This document shows, in pieces, positions 33,294-45,482 of a DNA stretch of 64,000 nucleotides (position 1 is its first letter; every line of letters begins with the position of its first letter). The notes under the pieces are model-generated. The model was not told the origin of the DNA. It saw only the letters and a list, made by a program, of their open reading frames with translations, and did not search any database. Source of the DNA: Ceratorhiza oryzae-sativae (Eukaryota; Basidiomycota; Agaricomycetes; Cantharellales; Ceratobasidiaceae). The position numbers were made by a program, and so were the translations under genes. Where the stretch lies: assembly GCA_030998015.1 (NCBI GenBank), contig JARWMV010000234.1:62001-126000 (forward strand). Direction: 5' to 3'.

Positions 33294-35887
33294 ATGTCCA
33301 CTTCCTCCGCCACCGCCGCCGCCGACGCCAATCCCAACTCATCCACAGCGCCGGAGATTCCAGACGGCTATACGATTCATACCGAAAACACCGCGCGAAT
33401 CCTTCTCCCGTCTGAGACAACGACGTTTCTGAACCCGATTCAAGAATTCAATAGGGATCTGAGTGTCGCGTGCATTCGGACTTGGGGTAAGCGTTGGGAC
33501 CAAGGGAAACGGGCGAGGTGGGAGAGCGCGAGGGAGAGGGGAAAGGAAGGAAGGGGAAAGAAGAAGAGGAAGGGTGGGCCGTAATGTGACTGTGGTTTGG
33601 GTCGGAAGGATTGATTAGTCCTAGGAGCGGCTGGTGCAGAAGATGTCCAGGCCGTAAAACTCGAAGGGGACGATGTGACGATGGAAGGAACTACTGCCCC
33701 TGCATCCGTGGACCCGAGTGCAGACGGAGCTGCAGACTCCCAGACTGATGGGAAAGAGAATGGAGAGACGAAGGGTAAAGAGGTCAGCAGCCGCGTAACA
33801 CATTCTATTTCGCAACCTAACAAAACACTCGTTCACGATCCACGCCCTCACCCTGAACTCCAGTACATTTCCCACAAGTTCACCATCCTGGAAGCACTCT
33901 CCGCAACCGGACTACGCGCAATCCGGTATGCACACGAGATCCCACTTGTAAAGTACGTCCATTCCGTCCCTTCCTGCCCTCACCACCCTCTTTCTTTGGC
34001 TTTTGTTCCGAACGAAATCGGGGGGGACAGGCGGGCTTCATTTATGCCCCGTTAACCTTTTCCGGGAGTCGAAGTCTAGACACTGTAGTCAAGTTTTATT
34101 GTCTACTGACACTTTTTACGTTTCGCCACACAGATATGTAATTGCGAATGATATTTTACCCGCCGCAACCGAAGCGATGCGCCGGAACATTGCACTCAAC
34201 GGCCTGGGCCCTCGGCCGGCTGATGCTGATGACGGAGGAAAGGAGCACCCGGGTAAAGTGCGCGTGAGCGAGATGGACGCGGCGTGAGTGCAGATCTAAG
34301 AAGCCACGCTTGCGGCGCACCCATTCATGGACTACGTAGTGCTTTGTTGTATAGTCATCGATCGGACCACCGGCGTGTGGAGGTTATTGACTTGGATCCA
34401 TATGGGACTGCAGCGCCGTTTATTGATGGTGCCGTCCAGGCGGTTGCGGATGGCGGTGAACAATCTCGGTTTCATTAATAAGATGAACTGATTGATAATT
34501 GCATTTTGATAGGTTTGATATGCGTAACGTGCACGGACATGGCTGTACTGGCGAGTAACAACTATCCCGAGAAGTGGTGGGTGTTTCGATTTTGGCCCGG
34601 TCCTCGCAGCTGACTATTGTCTAGCTATGCGAACTATGGCGGCGTACCCGTAAAGACCGAGTATTGCCACGAAGCTGTACGCATTGTTCGTTCATACGTC
34701 CCACAAGTCTCCTTACCAAAGTGCATAGGCTCTTCGACTTGTTCTACATACACTGTCGACCTGCGCCGCACGTTATGGGCGATACATTAACCCTTACTCT
34801 CCCTGTCCATTGATTTTTACGTTCGACTGTTTGTTCAAGTAAGGAGTGCTCCGATCGAAGTTAAGAAAGCCTTTAGGTGAGTTGCATATTTCCGCAGCCT
34901 AGCGCTCATCTGACACGCTACCCCCAGCAAGTCTGCGACCTACTATGTATGCAGCGGCTGCCAATCTTTCCACGAACACCAATCGGACGGGTAGTCGAAA
35001 AGGTTCACGAGGGCAATGGAAGCGTCAACTTGATGTACAAGGCGCAGTCTGGTCCACCCGTTGGTCCGGAATGCGAAGATGTGGATTCAAATTTCATGTG
35101 GGCACTTCTTACACGCATACGAGGCCGTTGCTATACTAACCCTTCATCCCTTGGAAGCTTGCTGGGCCGATGTGGTCGGGCCCGATCCATGATTCCGAGT
35201 TCGTGGCTGATGTGTTAAAGCACGTCGAGGAAGATCCGTCCAAGTACGGGACTTCAGCGAGAATGCGAGGGATGTTGACCGTGGCTGGAGAGGTGGGCAA
35301 CTATGGAAACATGCAAGCCAGCCGGAGCTCACTGTTTGGTGTTCACAGGAACTCGATACGCCATTCTACTTTACTCCTTCAAAACTCTCGAAATTCTTCC
35401 ATTGCAATTCTCCCCCCTCGAATCCATAGCGTGAGTTTGAATAGGCTTATAGCTGTAGGCTATTTAATTGATAGAACTTGGAACATAGTTCGGCTCTCTT
35501 GCACAGAGGATTCGACGTATCTCGCTCACATGCGGCTGCTGGCTCTATCAAACAACGGCAACACGTGCAGAAGTTTATGACATCCTTCGTTCCTGGATCA
35601 AACTCAATCCCGTCAAAATGGAGAACATCAAAGATGGTTCTCCTGCCAAAAAATTGCATCAAAAGGAGAGGTGAATTGATGCCACTGCGGCACTAGTTTG
35701 CTTCTACTCATTAATGACTTTTTCCAGCGGAGAGGCCAACTTTGCAAGGCACCCAAAAGCAATCTCACGTTCTTCGGATGTGAAGCTTGTCCGGTATCAA
35801 CAAAATCCCGCACCAAACTGGGGCCCAGGCTCCCGCCCAGGCGCGAATACAAGCAAACGAAAGCGCGAAGAAGTAGGTGATAGTTGA
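33294..35887 (+). CDS. trm1: tRNA (guanine26-N2)-dimethyltransferase Trm1, two frame breaks
   Basis: Makes N2,N2-dimethylguanosine at tRNA position 26. The ATG at 33294 has a good context and gives [14 protein letters not shown], then [18 protein letters not shown] and [21 protein letters not shown]. Exons continue with [16 protein letters not shown] (SAM site), [94 protein letters not shown] (zinc-binding Cys pair), [26 protein letters not shown] and a Lys/Arg-rich tail [10 protein letters not shown]. About ten introns. One base is missing at a GGG run (34989-34991), and again at AAA (35550-35552), where [18 protein letters not shown] is expected. The frame is open upstream of the ATG and encodes a presequence-like segment. 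Confidence 0.93.
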
Positions 35888-36031
35888 ATATCGATAGCTA
35901 TTGATCGCACAACTACATATATTGAATACATAAGACCCTCAAAAAACTTATCCCATGTGAGACAAACAGCCCATAGATGAATAAGAAGAATATCCGAATA
36001 GTCCAAGATCATAGTACACGGGCACAAAAAA

Positions 36032-39000
36032 TTAAGCATTTGTGGCTAGGCTGATAGAGGAAGCGGTTGCTGCCATAGACGTGTTGCCCACAAAACCTTC
36101 AACTCCAGTGGGGGCAACCCAGGGATCGTTCAGCAACTCGGCAGCAGTAGGTCGAATGGTATAATCAAGCTCAAATGTTCTGTTCAAGAAATCCTCCGCT
36201 TCCTTGGTAATATCAGGAGGAATTGTTGGCTTCGCAGAGGATCCAATCTAGAGGAGAATGATCAGCAATCTTAGGTGTCGACGATTGAATGGGCACAAAC
36301 CTTAAAGATGGCTTGCATTTGGGTGAGCTGGGCCCATGGATGCTGACCTGTCAACATTTCGACCACCAAGCAGCCCACACTCCAGATATCAGCTTTGAAC
36401 GTGTAGGAAGTCTGCTTCACGACTTCTGGTGCCATCCAGAACACCGAACCCTGCAAAGAAGGTCGATGCATGCGGGCACCCCCTAGGAGGTCTGCAAGTA
36501 ACAATCAGTATGAGTCTAGAATGACATGATCAAATACTTACTATCTTCGACTTTCTTCGAAATACCAAAGTCAGAAATCTTGATGCCACCTTTATTATCC
36601 ACAAGGATGTTTCCACCCTTGATGTCACGATGAATGATTTCACGTTCGTGTAGATAATTGAGGCCTTGCAGAATTTGTCGAACCCAGTTGCGCACCAGAG
36701 GCTCCTCAAACGCCCCATAGTTGCGCAGGAGCGTCGCAACAGATCCTCCAGGTACATACTCGAGGAAAATATTCAAGTGGTGAGAGTCGATTGAGGAGTC
36801 TTTCTGCTGCATCAATGCAAGAAAAAAAAAGCACAATAGCAAGCGACTCACCGAGGTACTGCACGATGTTCTCGTGTTGGAGTTGTTTCAGCAATTCGAT
36901 CTCCCGTTCCAAAGCTGTAAGCATGCTTTTCTTGCGCTCCTCGTTTTGGGACGATCCGGTTGGTAGTTCAACTTGCTTAACAGCCATAAGCAGTCCTTGC
37001 ACTGCGTCCATCCCAAGGTACACGCTACCAAACGAACCAGACCCGATGAGCGCACCCTTGATCCACTTGATCGAACGTTTACCTGGACCGAGTTAGCGAC
37101 CTGTCCAGATATATCCACAGTCAACGTACCTCCAGAAGAAGTGACTGCTCTACCCGGCTGGTCAGGTTGATCGGTGCTCTCTTCGTCTTCTTCATCTTCG
37201 TCCTCCTCTTCATCCTCGTCCTCTTCATCCTCGTCCTCCTCTTCCTCATCCTCATCCTCATCATCCTCTTCTTCATCCTCGTCATACTCTTCTTCATCTT
37301 CGCCCTCTTCTCCATCATCCACCATTGACGGGACCACGCTAATTCGCTTGTTCGGCCGACGGACCATCACATTTCCATCCTCGTCTTCATCGTCCTCGTC
37401 ATCGTATGAACTGATCATACTTTGACGGCGGCTCTCAACTTCAGCAGTAATCTCATCAACCGTCAATAAGCTGGCCGTGTCCGACTTGTCCCTTCCACGG
37501 GCCGAGGCGTAGCTCATCCGCTTGGCTGCATTCGATTCGCTTCTCGAGAGCCAAGAGGCGGTCAGCCCAGTGTTTAGCGAGTCTGAGAGAGATGCACCAA
37601 GGATAGGGAGCGGAGGGAGTGTGTGGTCCAAGGATTTCTTAGTTGACTCGGTATCGTCAGTTGCAGTTCCATCATCGGTGGAAATGTCAATCGACTGGCC
37701 ATCATCGTTTCAACAGACATTCTTGGGGGGACTATTTCCTCTCTGATAGCTACGGTTGATGCATTATCCTTTATCGACGGAGCCGAGCCCATTGAGGAGC
37801 GAGGTGGAGATGACGACTTGCGGCTGTTGTTGTAAGGCAAATTGGACGACCCGGCCGAGCTGGAGCTGAAGCGAGATTTTGGTGTGCCCTGGAACGACAT
37901 ACGGCCAGTTGGCCCACCCACGACCGACAATCGGCTGTCTCGTTTAGACGAATTGGCCCGGAGCATACTGTTACGCGCAGTGCGTTGCAGAACCTTCTTG
38001 GACGTCGAAGGGAAGAAATCGGGCAAATGGGACGTAATGAGCTCGCTTGGTGGACGCTGGCCGAAAAAGTTGCGCAACTTCTTATGACCACCAGAGAGGA
38101 AGGAGTTGCTCGAAGGACTACGGATAGAAGGTGTACCACCTGGACTCATAGGGAGTGCACTTTCAACACCAAGGCCGGACATGATACTGATGGTGCTAGC
38201 GCGATCCATTCGCTTGCTGCTCATATTCTGGGTGCCAGGCTGGAACCGCGCGGATGATGGGGTACCCAACATAGTATCGTCATCATAGCTAGACTGCAGT
38301 TTGGGTCCAACAGTGTATGTAGGTGACGTGGGAGAAGTCTGAACGCCCGGTCCAGGTGGTGTTTCTCCAAAGAACTTGTCCAACTTGCGAGAATGAGAAT
38401 GCCCTTTGCGAATGTTTCGGAGAGTGAGTCCTTGCTCTCGTGTAGGATGCTTAGGATCAGCGTGACAAATCGCCAAGATTTGAGACTCGGAAAGGGGACC
38501 ACCTAAAAAACAGTCAGTATTGAGAACATTAGATGTGCGCTTAACCGACCAGTTGCTTCGTTTTGCGGCCCCCCTGGAAACAAGCCCCATCCATCCACAA
38601 TAAGCCCGCCCCCCTCAGTTTCGCCGGTGCGTTCGTCATCTGTAGAAACGGCACCACCTTTACCGATGGAACTCTTATTGAACTTTTTCAGAGCTCGTTC
38701 GATGATCTCCACGCCGCCTTCACAAGTTGCGATGTTGACTACAGATGAGTTGACGGCAGTTGTTGGCTGCCCACTCTCATCCAGATATACCCTGATGAGC
38801 GACCGCTGCAACTCGTCGTAACTCGGTGTAGGGTTCCGGGTAGTAAATGGACCACGCTTAACCGCAAAGCCGGAGTTGGTCGAAGAACCGGGGGTGTTAA
38901 AGGCATAAGTGCCCGAAGTCGGCGTCGTCTCGGAGATGGAGTGGGCTTCATTGATGGGCGAAAGGTCACGACCACGCGCAGCAGAATTGACTTGGAGGGA

Positions 39001-40260
39001 GTTGGGATTGGGAGAGACGGTCGGGAAAGGGATTGCAGGCGCGCCGCTACTACCCACGGTAGAAGCCGCCGCAGCGTATGGGTGCAAGCCCTGCTGGGAG
39101 CTGTTGCCAGCAACAGCCGTACTCGTGGAAGGCCTCCCGAGAGCCGCTTGAACCGCAGCACTCTTGCCCAGTTCGCTTCGGTTTCCCTGCCCAATCACTC
39201 CAACAGATCCACTCTTTTGATGTCCGGCTTGGGTTCGATCTATGTTTGCGATAGGAGTCTTGGCGGTGGAAGAACGCACTGGGGCTGGGAGAGGCGGCAA
39301 TGGGGACCCTGCTCGTCGCGCGGCAGCTTCACTGACGGACTCGTACGTGCTTCCCGGATAAGCACCAGCCCGGGGCCCACGAGGCAGCCCATACTCGCCC
39401 TGCCATGCTCCGACGTTTGATAAACTTGGTGGAGAATTGCCCGAATGCCCAGGCGCAGGAGGCAGAGGGTCGTTAGTGTAAGGAGGAGGCGGAAAGTTCT
39501 GCGATGAGGGGGTAAAACTGTCTCCCTGCGTTGGTGTGCGTCGGCCATGTCCAATAGGTAACGATGCGCCAAAAGCGCGGTTCGGAGGTGCGTACTTCGG
39601 GAGTGAAGCGGCGGAAGTAGCCGTTGAAGGGGTAGAAACCGTTGGCGTTCGACCATTCGCAGCGTGTGGCTGGGTGGATTGTTGATTGCCTGGTCGGGGA
39701 GTAACAGCGCCCATGGAAGGCGCACCTGGTGAGGTTGCGTTCACCGCCGAGTTTGCGCTGAGTTGGGGCAAATCTCGAGTAGCAGACTGCGTAATATTGA
39801 GTGGCGGGGGTCGTCCGACGTCCAATCTACGCCCGCCGCTCGATCGTCGCCCAGCCTGGATGGCAGATTCGTCAGAACCGGAGGCATTGTGGCGTGTGGA
39901 TGAATTCCGTTGGAAACCATTAGCAGTTTCGTAGGTGGAGGATGCCCGAGATGTCGAACCCCCATTGACGAGCACGCGGGGAGTAGGACCAACAGCCTTT
40001 GTGCACTTTTGGCGAAGGCTCTTGACCGCGTTGAGAATCTTGATCCTATCCCCGATGCTAGTAATCTCCATTTCCTTGAGCGCATGTTGGTCCAAGTCCA
40101 AAAGCACATTTCCTCTAATATCATTGCTGCTAAACGTTGATGCTCGGTGGGCGCACCCAAGCTGGGTGAGCCAAGTCGCAATTTGATCGTCGTTCCAGGA
40201 TCGTACGAAGTCGGCATAGGAAACGCCAGGTGGCGGTTCTAGGCTTGTCTCTACAGACAT
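36032..40260 (-). CDS. ste11: MAPKKK of the Ste11/Byr2 type (SAM, Ras-association and kinase domains), one frame break
   Basis: MAP kinase kinase kinase of the pheromone/filamentation pathway. The start at 40260. Residues 15-85 form a SAM domain ([40 protein letters not shown]). A long Ser/Pro-rich linker leads to an RA-like segment ([32 protein letters not shown]), then a stretch with [21 protein letters not shown] poly-Asp/Glu run (about 37176-37320) precedes the kinase: [112 protein letters not shown]. It ends at 36032. One base appears lost at the TTT run 37708-37710; restoring it gives [13 protein letters not shown]. About ten introns. Expected partners are Ste50/Ras and a Ste7 MAPKK. 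Confidence 0.92.
37176..37320 (-). repeat. Poly-acidic (Asp/Glu) codon run in the MAPKKK
   Basis: About 145 bp of GAT/GAC/GAG/GAA codons with few interruptions, giving a nearly pure Asp/Glu tract just before the kinase domain. On the plus strand it reads as an open run of Ser codons, which is a shadow. It may be an acidic linker or a slippage-prone expansion. Confidence 0.85.
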
Positions 40261-40866
40261 TCTGACGCTACCAGACTATTAGGTGAGTCTATAGCACCAG
40301 AAGGGGGTAGATTGTAGCCTTGTGGTGAATAACTTTACTGTAAACTAGCTTGCTCAGCGTCAGCCGCTTAGGTCCTCGAAGATATACACACTTACCAGGA
40401 TGTTATAAACGCGTATCTGAAGGTGGTCGTTGATGCGCCGTCAGGCTTTTTTTAAGTTATTGTCGTGCGCCTGAAGGAGAGATCTCAGGTAGGTCGTGGA
40501 GACACCCGACGAAACTCGGACAATCTGTATCGTCGTTGTCCAGAGGCGGGCCTTGAGAATCAGTTTCACATGAGCGCGCTTAGACCCTTTTCCTCATTTG
40601 CATCACTAAAGCGAAGGCAAATAAACAGTTGGCGTGGATAAAGGTTCACAGGTACCCATGTATTGACCCGACAAATGTGAAATCAGAGTTCTTTCCATGT
40701 ATCCTGGGCCCGATAAGCGGGTCTGATTTGCCACTGGCATGCGCATACAAGTGGTCACGCCCACATGCACCGACGTTTAATGTGCTATGCAAAGCAGTCT
40801 CGATACAAGTAGCAAACGAGATAGAATCCTCTCTGTCAACTACTAGAAATACATGTACGTCCGGAT
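40261..40866 (-). promoter_or_regulatory. Upstream region of the MAPKKK
   Basis: About 600 bp between the MAPKKK start and the carboxypeptidase stop, both on the minus strand. It holds the MAPKKK promoter. I looked for pheromone-response-like elements (ACAAAGGGA) and found no clear copy. No gene seen. Confidence 0.4.
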
Positions 40867-42748
40867 TTATTCAGACGAAACCGGCTGGTTCTGCATAGCC
40901 TGCTTAAAGTACACAAGGGTAGCCTGTCCGGGCACGAGTTTCCCATTGCCATATGCAAGGACCAAATGGCTGGCCTCGCTAATTCGGAGGTACGACATTG
41001 TGCCAGCATTCTTATACCGACCTGTGGCAACGCCGTCAACGACCCAAGTAGTCCAATCTTAATTCTTATAGGTTAAAGCGAACTTGGTTTGTAGAGCATC
41101 CACCTGATCTATGGTGAGTATAGGGATTTGAGAATATGTTGGCCGCACTAACCATGGACTCGAAACCCATAAAGTTGTAAGTGTAATCAGCATCACCATT
41201 GAGAAGTAGCACGCGAACACCGTTGTCGATAGCTTTCTCCAGTAATTGACGTTTGTTCTTCATTCCCATCGCTGGACTTGGCAAAATTGTGATATATTCT
41301 CGAGTTGCTTGTGTTCCAATTGCTATACGCGACGATTATGGATCTGCCAGGTAACTTACTCAGAACAAACCAGCGATAAGTCCAAGCACAGTGACTCACT
41401 TGACCGTAGCATCTGAAAGAAAAGCCGGCATAGAATAAGGGAAAGAAGTGTTGGTTGTCCGCACATCGTTTGAATTGTATTTTCCAGAAAGCGGGCTGAG
41501 TATATTGTCATTGTAATATTTTTGAGCAGCGCTGCACATGGAGTCGCTCCCTTTGTCGTTACACTCGGATATCTGTCCAAAAACTTTATCTACTGGAACC
41601 ATGCTGGGGACAGTCAAGCTTGCTCACCTGAGACATGCAGCCGTCAGATTTATAGAGTGAATTATTCGCAGTCTTGATAACGTCGTCTGAGACCAACTGA
41701 TGGTACGGGTTGGACTTGGCATACTTGACATATCCCGATATTGCGCGTACGGATCTGTGAGTCCGTTACCAATACTGACGACTTTCAGGTTGATCTTTAC
41801 GCCTGAAAGCTTGCCAGCAGCAATCGCAGCGTTCTGGTCCAAGAGGTACGATGCGAGGGTAGGCACATAGTGCCCGCCATAGGATTCGGTCCATAGAGCA
41901 AAGTTGCGGCTAGCGTACTTGCTGAACTTGTCATCTGTAAAAAAGGTTTGAAGCATATCCCAGAGGGTTTCAGCGGCGCCCTGAATTATGAACGTTCAGC
42001 CATGTCATTATGTCATTATCTACGGATACGCCTATGACATACCTAACAATCTCTTCGCCGTATGAGAAGCCAGCACCTATAGGCTGGCCAATGTATAGCC
42101 TGGGTCATTGGGAATCAACATCCCGGCGTCGCCGTTTATCGATAGGTCTCACATGTTCGCATACTCATTCCAAGAGCGCGGGTTCGAACTAACTGTCTTG
42201 CTGTCCGAATTTATTAGACAGGGTCCGTGCTCCTGAAAGAGCCCAATCATACTGGAGCTACCGGGACCACCTATTCAAGCCATTTCAGCAAAGCAGTCGC
42301 CTCTACTGACAAGTAAAGCAGAACCATTGAGCCAAATTGCTAAAGGAGCATAATCTGGATTGGACCGAGCTGCAAAGAACCAGAACCTGAGCCAAACATC
42401 AGCCAGCATCGTCCTAACGTATCTGCACTCCCAACTCACCACATGCTTTGATTTGCAGCAGTATGAGCATACCGGACGCTTGTTAGACGCCCTTCTTCCT
42501 CTCTGATCGAACAAAATCAAAACCGCCAAGCTACTGCACCGGACACGAAAATACATACCACAAACACCTGAGTTCTCCACATAGCGAAGTTTCCTAGGCT
42601 TCGGTACATGCGAGTCGACCGCGAAAGAGTCGGCCCGGGGTAGGTGGTAGCGGTTACCAGTAACTGGTCGATTAATTTTAGGGGGCTGGTAAAGGCCAAG
42701 AACAGCTGGCGAGAGAAGAGCGATTCCCAACAGTGACAACGAGTGCAT
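40867..42748 (-). CDS. Serine carboxypeptidase (peptidase family S10), secreted, one frame break
   Basis: The start at 42748 gives a signal peptide ([20 protein letters not shown]). Family S10 motifs follow: [28 protein letters not shown] (joined over an intron), [34 protein letters not shown] with the catalytic Ser, [31 protein letters not shown] (catalytic Asp) and [14 protein letters not shown]. The last carries the catalytic His in S-H-L instead of the usual G-H-E. It ends QNQPVSSE at 40867. About 12 introns. At 41738-41742 one base seems missing: adding a T gives [20 protein letters not shown], as in other family members. Likely an extracellular or vacuolar acid carboxypeptidase. Confidence 0.9.
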
Positions 42749-44156
42749 CCTGTTTGTGTGATGAAATGGAACGATGTGCAATGGATAGGTGGTAGTAGAG
42801 GCCTGTTTCTATACCCCTCCTTGAACATCCTTGGGTCTTATTGCGATGTGCGCCAGGCTGTCCGAAACCGCGCGACTTGACACATTCGCAAACTTCAATA
42901 TTCAGCCATGGGCGCGGCATGTTCTTAAAGACAGGGTTGCCTTTAAGTAGCAGGGGTTTTAATTACGCTCAATTGAACTTGGCGCTGCCCGAGTGCTGAA
43001 TGTCTAGCGAAAGAGACCTCCTTGCCTCGAATGTCGACATAGTCATAAGGAGAGGCGTGATGCCCACGTGACCCTACACATTCCTTATTCTATGCATGTT
43101 TATTCGGGGAATACTGTGCCATGTCACCCCCAAAATGCTATTCGTCACAGCATAGTTCGTTTCCGTCCCCGCCACGAGTGTTATTATCGTGACTTGCGGC
43201 TGTGTGGACTGGTCGCTTGACGGGTCTCTGCGGGGGGTCGGCTCATAGTTCATCTAGATGCCGTGGCACTTGGAACGATGAACATTTGGGCTGGTGTTGC
43301 ACCCTTCCGTTACTGCTTGGATGGAACCCACGGGCATCGCTGAACGACCGGAACCGATGACCTTCTTATTCCAGCTCGCCGCATGACGCCGTGATGTTCC
43401 TGAAGTTCCGGGTTAGCCCCATCTCGGGCTTCTGGGACTGCCCGCTGTGACTTATATCCCCCCTCGCGAGTCAGAGCCAGAGCGCTTCTTGTGCTCCTCT
43501 CCTAGACCTGAAGGCGGCTCTTCGATCAATCCCCATTCGCCTTCTATCGCGCTACTACCACATCGCCCCTCGCCACCCTGCTAAATATAGTGACCAAAAA
43601 TGCCCCCCCGCCCTAGGTTTGTGGCAACGTTCATGGTTCTCGCCTTTGAACTAAAAATGCAGTTCGGGATACCTAGAGAATATAGTGACGCCCAGTGTGT
43701 CCCCCATAGGAGCCAGCTTATCGATGCCACTTTGACTAACGATTCAATCTACGTAGGTATCAGCTGCATTCCCCTCGCCAATCCCATATGGGGGGAAAGT
43801 CCAATAAGCCAGTAGTGCAATCTGAGGGCCAGCTGCAAGAAGGGGCTCACCGAAACTATTCGGGATCTGGGTGTAATCAGCCCGCAACAGGTTATCCGTA
43901 TTACCAGGGAGGAAGTGTCCCCAGAACATAAGAAAGGTACGCACCCACGAATACACCTGTATGTCTCGTTTACCTTTTCCGCAGTAAATAGATAAAAATT
44001 TAGAATTATGAAGGATCGAATCCCTCGACCGCATGGGGGATACCTCGCTTAAAATCTCCTTTGTTATCCCGAGATTACACATGACATGTGATGCATCACA
44101 CTGTACACCGGGTTGTCTCTATGAAAACCTCCACTCCCAAATAATAGCACAACTAT
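42749..44156. other. Long intergenic region with a promoter-like segment
   Basis: About 1.4 kb. Its left end is the carboxypeptidase promoter. From 43397 to 43600 the plus strand shows a heat-shock-element-like TTCCTGAAGTTCC (43397-43409), a TATA-like CTTATATCC (43451-43459), a C/T-rich leader and an ATG at 43600 that opens only 71 codons (MPPRPRFVATFMVLAFELK). No conserved protein follows. It may be a promoter with a small or decayed gene. Confidence 0.4.
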
Positions 44157-45217
44157 TCAGACCTTCATAAGACGTTGGAAATTATTGATTATTTCAGTCG
44201 CATCTGTGATCAACTGCGAAATGCGAGGCCTTAGCTCCGACCAGCTCAGATTAACATCTTTGAGCGCCCACCTTGCGCTCCTCTTTCCCTCGTTCATGTA
44301 TACGGTGTACATGCTGGACCGTCTGACGTCGGATATTTTCTCGGCATGTTGCACGGCTCTGAACTGGGACAGCTCAGCGTCTGTTTGCACCCCACCAGAC
44401 AAATCAAACTCACACTCCTCAGCCGCCGCCTGAATTATCTCCTCATAGTCAGCGGCAACTTGTTCCAAGGTAGAAGTAGATGTCCGATACATCTTGTTTG
44501 CCGCGTCCTGGGCTCAAGGTCAACGAATGCAGATACAGGGAGCAGACTTTTCCTCACCGTACGAACTCCAACAAGGTCAGCCAAGGGCCGCATGTCGTTA
44601 TCTGGATCCTCGCACAGTGACTCGAACTGTTCAATCAATTTGTTACTGTAGCCACATCCAACTTAGACATGCGGCCCTTGAAATATAATAATGAATCTCA
44701 CATTTGCGCATCTCCAGAGGCTTTTACTGCCTCGGCTTGCTCGCGCGCCGACTCGACAAGCTCCTTCTGCTGCCGCAAAAACTCTGCGTCCTGTTTCTTT
44801 GTGTGTTTGGATTTTGCAGCTTTAGAATTCGCGTTAGCCACTTCAATAAACTTGACGTGGCTCGGGTACGGCTCACATGCGAACGCGGCGCGGATCAAAT
44901 CCATGTCGACATCATTCCTGTGTGTCCCCTCCTGTTGATTATCGGTAAATGGTTAGGAGTACAACGAACTCACGACCCATTGCTCGCTAGGCTCGCATGG
45001 TCACCGTCCGCAGATGCATCCGAGTCCTCGTAGTTGCTGTCGAGTTTTTTGGGTTTGTTTCTCTGCTTCGTGGCCTTCTTTTTCACGGTATTACTGGTGG
45101 CACCCTTCTTCGCAATGACCAAGCCTTTTTTTGGAACTACTCCACGACTTCAACTGCGCATACATTCATCTTTCAGCTCTGATACGCACCACTTTTGCCT
45201 GTCGGTATGGCTGGCAT
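44157..45217 (-). CDS. Hypothetical charged coiled-coil protein, five exons
   Basis: Not recognised. Five exons join in phase by ordinary short introns. Exon 1 is MPAIPTGKS. Exon 2 is Lys-rich (VVPKKGLVIAKKGATSN, KKKATKQRNKPKK) and then acidic (NYEDSDASADGDH). Exon 3 begins NDVDMDLIRAAFACEPYPSH and has a strong heptad-like stretch (KKQDAEFLRQQKELVESAREQ). Exon 4 is KLIEQFESLCEDPDNDMRPLADLVG. Exon 5 is DAANKMYRTSTSTLEQVAADYEEIIQAAAEE through SQLITDATEIINNFQRLMKV and a stop at 44157. About 285 residues, mostly helical, no signal or membrane segment. The basic head suggests a nuclear protein. A kinetochore or DNA-associated helical protein is possible but unproven. Confidence 0.6.
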
Positions 45218-45482
45218 AGTTGATTTTTTTTGATGATTTTATTATATAACTTGGTCCGCGGTGAGCCAGAGCTGGATCAGAGGACCGAGGTTCAAGTGAC
45301 GCAGCTGGGGGTGATCAACGGATCCATTTTCGTTTTCGGCGCTGTCACAGCAAGCCCGGAGCACAGACCAGCTACCATATACGGTATAATTAAGATTTAT
45401 TGGGTACCTAGAATCTATGCGTCTACAATCTACTAAAATTACACGTTCGGTAACTGTAAATATTACTCGATACAGCGTGTAC

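Noticed and set aside
37174..37425. Poly-serine open frame on the plus strand
   Set aside because: Reverse reading of the Asp/Glu codon run of the MAPKKK.
42160..42200. GGTTCGAAC resembling a tRNA B box
   Set aside because: No A box or foldable acceptor stem at the right spacing; it lies inside the carboxypeptidase gene.
44010..44045. GGATCGAATCCC resembling a tRNA T-arm
   Set aside because: No matching D-arm, anticodon arm or acceptor stem found upstream.
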